From assembly GCF_039614715.1 (NCBI RefSeq), contig NZ_CP154857.1, forward strand, positions 124,001 through 188,000: a DNA stretch of 64,000 nucleotides. The letters are read 5' to 3'. The notes below the pieces were generated by a model. That model was given only the letters and a program-made list of their open reading frames with translations, was not told where the DNA came from and searched no databases. The position numbers and the translations under genes were made by a program. Positions 61,204 through 64,000 of this stretch are shown in pieces; position 1 is the first letter of the stretch; each line of letters starts with the position of its first letter. Source of the stretch: Microbacterium sp. AZCO (GTDB lineage: Bacteria > Actinomycetota > Actinomycetes > Actinomycetales > Microbacteriaceae).

Positions 61204-64000
61204 ATGTCAACGGCGCGACGACGGGGAATCCTCGCTGCCGTCACCGGCATCGTCCTGCTCGCCCTGGGGCTCGGAGTAGGCGTCGTCGTCGGTGACGCGC
61301 TCGGCATCCGAACCGAACCCTCCACCCAGATGACGCCGGCCGACCCTGTCGTGCCGGCCATTTCCGGACCCGTCTTCCCGCCCGAGTTCACGACGATCGA
61401 CGCTCCCGATTCACCGCGCGTCGCGGCGGCGCTCGATGAGCTGAAGGATGCCTCGGCCGACGCACCCGACAAGAGCGGGGAGGCCTCCCTCACCGTCACG
61501 GCGAGCGACGGCGACGCCGCCGACGACTCGTACACGATGAGCGGCAACCCGACGGCCCTGCGCATCGAGGCGGCGAGCGAGGCGGGCGCGGCCCGCGGCG
61601 TCTACGACATCGCCAACTCCGTCCGCGTGGGGTCGCCGGTCGAAGCGCTCATCGGCGAGCATCCGGCATCGGCGCTGCCCTTCCGGATGGTCGACCTCGG
61701 CGCGGTCGGCGTCGACCCCGATCCGTCCCAGTGGGAATCGGGCACCGACTACTCCCACGTCTCGCGAGCCTTCGAAGACGTCTACCTCGCCGATCCTCCG
61801 TACATCGACCAGGATGCCCTGGCGACGGCGTACGACGACTGGGATGCGTTCCTCCGGCACTCGGTGGCGAACGGCTACAACGCCGTCTCCTGGCCAGGGT
61901 TCATCGAATTCGCGACGTTCGAGGATGTGCCCGGTGTTTATCCCGACGGCGATCCGCACGTCGCCCGCGCGCTCGCGCTGCGCGAGGCGTTCGGCCCATT
62001 CTGGGATCGCGCCGCCGAGCTCGGCGTCAAGGTCTTCCTGCGCACGGACATGCCGACGCTCACGCCGCAGCTCGCCGACTACTTCGACCGCGAGTTCGGC
62101 GGCCTCGACACCGAGAACCCCGAGCTGTGGCAGGTGTACACGAAGGCGCTCGACGAGCTGTACGCGGCGGAGCCGGCGCTCTCCGGCATCCTGATCCGCA
62201 TCGGCGAGGGCGGCAACGTCTACCAGGAGCCGGGCTGGGACTACTACTCCGAGATCGCCGTGCGCTCCGTCAAGGCCGTGCGCACGATGCTCGAGACGTA
62301 CTCGTCGCAGGCGGAGGCGACGGACCGCGAAGTGGTGTTCCGCACCTGGAGCGTGGGGATCGGCGACGTCGGCGACATGCACACCGACCCCGAGGCGTAT
62401 CACGCCATCCTCGACGGCCTCGATTCGCCCGCGCTCATCGTCTCGACGAAGTACACGCTCGGCGACTTCTATTCGTGGCTGCCCCTCAACGACACCCTCG
62501 AGACGGGCGACCAGCGCCGCATCGTCGAGTTCCAGAGCCGCCGCGAGTTCGAGGCGTTCGGCTCGTTCCCCAACGATCTCGGCCCGCAGTACCAGTGGGC
62601 GCTGCAGACGCTGCTCGAGAAGAACCCGCACATCGAGGGCATCTGGACGTGGACGCAGGACGGCGGCCCCTGGCGCGCCGGCCCCATGTCGCTGTACTTG
62701 AAGAGCGGCTTCTGGCAGCTCTACGAGCTGAACACTCAGACCGCGGCCGCCCTCGCGCGCGACCCGAACACCGACATCGGCCAGGTGACCGTCGACTGGG
62801 CCAAGGAGTGGTTCTCCGAGGACCCGAGAACCGTCACGGCGATCGCCGACGCCATGGCGCTCTCGCGGGATGCCATCACGCAGGGCCTCTACATCCAGCC
62901 GTTCGCCGAGAAGCGCACCTTCGCGCTCGGCCTCGAGCCGCCGCCCCAGATGTGGATCTTCGAGTGGGACATCCTCACGGGCGATTCGGCGAGCCTCGGC
63001 GTCATCTACGAGATCTCGAAGGACCGCATCGACGAGACCATCGCCGCAGGGCACGACGCCGTCGCCAAGGCGGAGAAGATGCGCGATGACGTGGCGGGGA
63101 CGGATGCCTCGACCTGGCGCGATCCCGCGCTCCGCGACGCCTTCGTCGGCACCCTGGACTACCAGGCCGACGTGCTGCGCATGCTCGCGGCGTACCGCGA
63201 GATGTTCCTCGAGCAGATGCGCTGGCACGACACGCTGGACCCGGCCGCGCACGCCGCGTGGGAGAAGGCGCGTGACGAATACGTGGCGCTGGCCGACGAG
63301 CACGTCCAGAAGTACACGGGCGACGTCGACCACCCCGCGTGGAACCTCGCCGCGGCCGACCTCTCGGTGCAGCGCGCCGACCGCGACGTCGCCATGTCGT
63401 GGATCGCGCGCATCATGCTCGCCCTCGCCCTCGCCTGGCTCATCATCGGCATGGTGGCCGCCCGGACGCGGCTGGTCCGTCGCCCCGGCGCGGCCGCGGC
63501 CCGCGTGACCTGGCTCGCCGCGACGCGGCCGTGGCGTGCTCGCGAGGGGACGCTCGGCCTCCTCACGGTCGACCGCTGGCTCCTGCTCATCGTGCCGGGC
63601 GCCCTGCTCGTCGGCACGCGCGCCGTGCAGACGTCGTTCCTCTCCTGGACGCACCTCGCGATCGTGCTCGGCGCGTGGATCGTCTTCCTCGTGGGGATCG
63701 ATCTGCTCCTCGGTCGCAAGCGCTCGCCGTGGCCCGTCATCGCAGCCGTCGGCGGCGTCGTCGTGCTGCGCTGCATCGCGACGCTCGTCGCCCTGTCGTT
63801 CAGCGGCCCCGGCGGCTACTGGTTCGCGTTCTGGACCGACCCGGTGCGCCGCACGGTCTACATCGGCGTCGCGTTCGCCCTGTTCCTGTGGGTGTTCGTC
63901 GCCGCCGGGTGGGCGCTGTCGACGCAGCTCGGCCGTCGCCGCGCGACGGGCGTCGTGCTCGCCGCAGCCGGTGCGGGCCTCGCCATCCCGGCGACGGTCG
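61204..64000 (+). CDS. Glycoside-hydrolase-like protein with C-terminal membrane domain (3' end outside window)
   Basis: At least 932 residues, open to the window end. One N-terminal membrane helix (about 9-31), then an extracytoplasmic region: a GH20b/GH67-type alpha/beta domain (PRVAAALDELKDA ... AARGVYDIANSV) and a TIM-barrel-like part (SGILIRIGEGGNVY, HIEGIWTWTQDGG). From about residue 736 several membrane helices follow. Glu in IRIGEGG is a candidate catalytic residue. Related to alpha-glucuronidase/hexosaminidase-like enzymes, but substrate and class are uncertain. Confidence 0.75.
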   Translation, partial: MSTARRRGILAAVTGIVLLALGLGVGVVVGDALGIRTEPSTQMTPADPVVPAISGPVFPPEFTTIDAPDSPRVAAALDELKDASADAPDKSGEASLTVTASDGDAADDSYTMSGNPTALRIEAASEAGAARGVYDIANSVRVGSPVEALIGEHPASALPFRMVDLGAVGVDPDPSQWESGTDYSHVSRAFEDVYLADPPYIDQDALATAYDDWDAFLRHSVANGYNAVSWPGFIEFATFEDVPGVYPDGDPHVARALALREAFGPFWDRAAELGVKVFLRTDMPTLTPQLADYFDREFGGLDTENPELWQVYTKALDELYAAEPALSGILIRIGEGGNVYQEPGWDYYSEIAVRSVKAVRTMLETYSSQAEATDREVVFRTWSVGIGDVGDMHTDPEAYHAILDGLDSPALIVSTKYTLGDFYSWLPLNDTLETGDQRRIVEFQSRREFEAFGSFPNDLGPQYQWALQTLLEKNPHIEGIWTWTQDGGPWRAGPMSLYLKSGFWQLYELNTQTAAALARDPNTDIGQVTVDWAKEWFSEDPRTVTAIADAMALSRDAITQGLYIQPFAEKRTFALGLEPPPQMWIFEWDILTGDSASLGVIYEISKDRIDETIAAGHDAVAKAEKMRDDVAGTDASTWRDPALRDAFVGTLDYQADVLRMLAAYREMFLEQMRWHDTLDPAAHAAWEKARDEYVALADEHVQKYTGDVDHPAWNLAAADLSVQRADRDVAMSWIARIMLALALAWLIIGMVAARTRLVRRPGAAAARVTWLAATRPWRAREGTLGLLTVDRWLLLIVPGALLVGTRAVQTSFLSWTHLAIVLGAWIVFLVGIDLLLGRKRSPWPVIAAVGGVVVLRCIATLVALSFSGPGGYWFAFWTDPVRRTVYIGVAFALFLWVFVAAGWALSTQLGRRRATGVVLAAAGAGLAIPATV

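Noticed and set aside
61411..63654. 747-residue minus-strand open frame
   Set aside because: Antisense shadow of the glycosidase-like gene; repetitive Arg/Val/Glu composition.

Overview
The window is high-GC DNA from an actinobacterium. Codon usage, short ATGA/GTGA gene overlaps, GlnR-type nitrogen boxes and the gene families fit Microbacteriaceae (Microbacterium-like). No rRNA or other taxonomic marker is present, so the genus is an inference.

Layout. (1) 1-7.4 kb: urea amidolyase module (3' part of urea carboxylase, then allophanate hydrolase), a TetR regulator whose start abuts a 16-bp inverted repeat, and an APC permease preceded by a GlnR-like box. (2) 7.6-9.3 kb: two small ORFs, a non-coding stretch with one copy of a ~79-bp repeat, and a class II amidotransferase-like gene. 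(3) 9.3-45.3 kb: a large catabolic region with an EgtE-like PLP enzyme, sarcosine-oxidase-like flavoprotein, two gamma-glutamyltransferase homologues, copper amine oxidase with a His-rich tail, GntR/FCD regulator, VanB-like reductase and Rieske oxygenase, glutamine-synthetase-like ligase, aldehyde dehydrogenase, isochorismatase-like hydrolase, two GMC oxidoreductases, four amidohydrolase-superfamily proteins, amidase, RidA, a Dpp-type ABC importer, alpha/beta hydrolase, cyclase-family hydrolase, CDA-like protein, cupin, a second allophanate hydrolase, MBL hydrolase and a TauE exporter. (4) 45.3-64 kb: ordinary chromosome with accessory traces: the second repeat copy, MBL hydrolase, methyltransferase, BrnT-like toxin/antitoxin pair, resolvase remnant, several GNATs, an acyl-CoA-dehydrogenase/PIG-L-methyltransferase/glycosyltransferase operon, sigma factor with membrane partner, a 46-aa membrane peptide, a CAU-anticodon tRNA-like gene and the start of a large glycosidase-like membrane protein.

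Main discovery. Region 3 is a single regulon. Its promoter regions carry pairs of the palindrome ATTGGATCCAAT (the VanR/GntR-FCD operator type). In all eight pairs the two palindromes are exactly 21 bp apart centre to centre, i.e. two helical turns. I found none outside 9.3-44.5 kb. The GntR gene at 16.0-16.8 kb sits beside one pair and is the obvious regulator. Perfect GlnR half-sites (GTTAC-N6-GAAAC) in front of the ABC importer and of the APC permease add nitrogen control. The two ~79-bp repeat copies bracket the regulon as direct repeats.

Working model (inference). A nitrogen-containing compound is imported by the ABC system and demethylated or hydroxylated by the Rieske pair. It may be gamma-glutamylated by the GS-like ligase, oxidised by the amine oxidases, GMC enzymes and ALDH, and deglutamylated by the cytosolic GGT homologues or the Ser-type amidotransferase-like protein. 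Amidases and allophanate hydrolase would then release the nitrogen. The substrate cannot be named from sequence. Two amidohydrolase-superfamily members in the regulon have lost their metal ligands and deserve attention.
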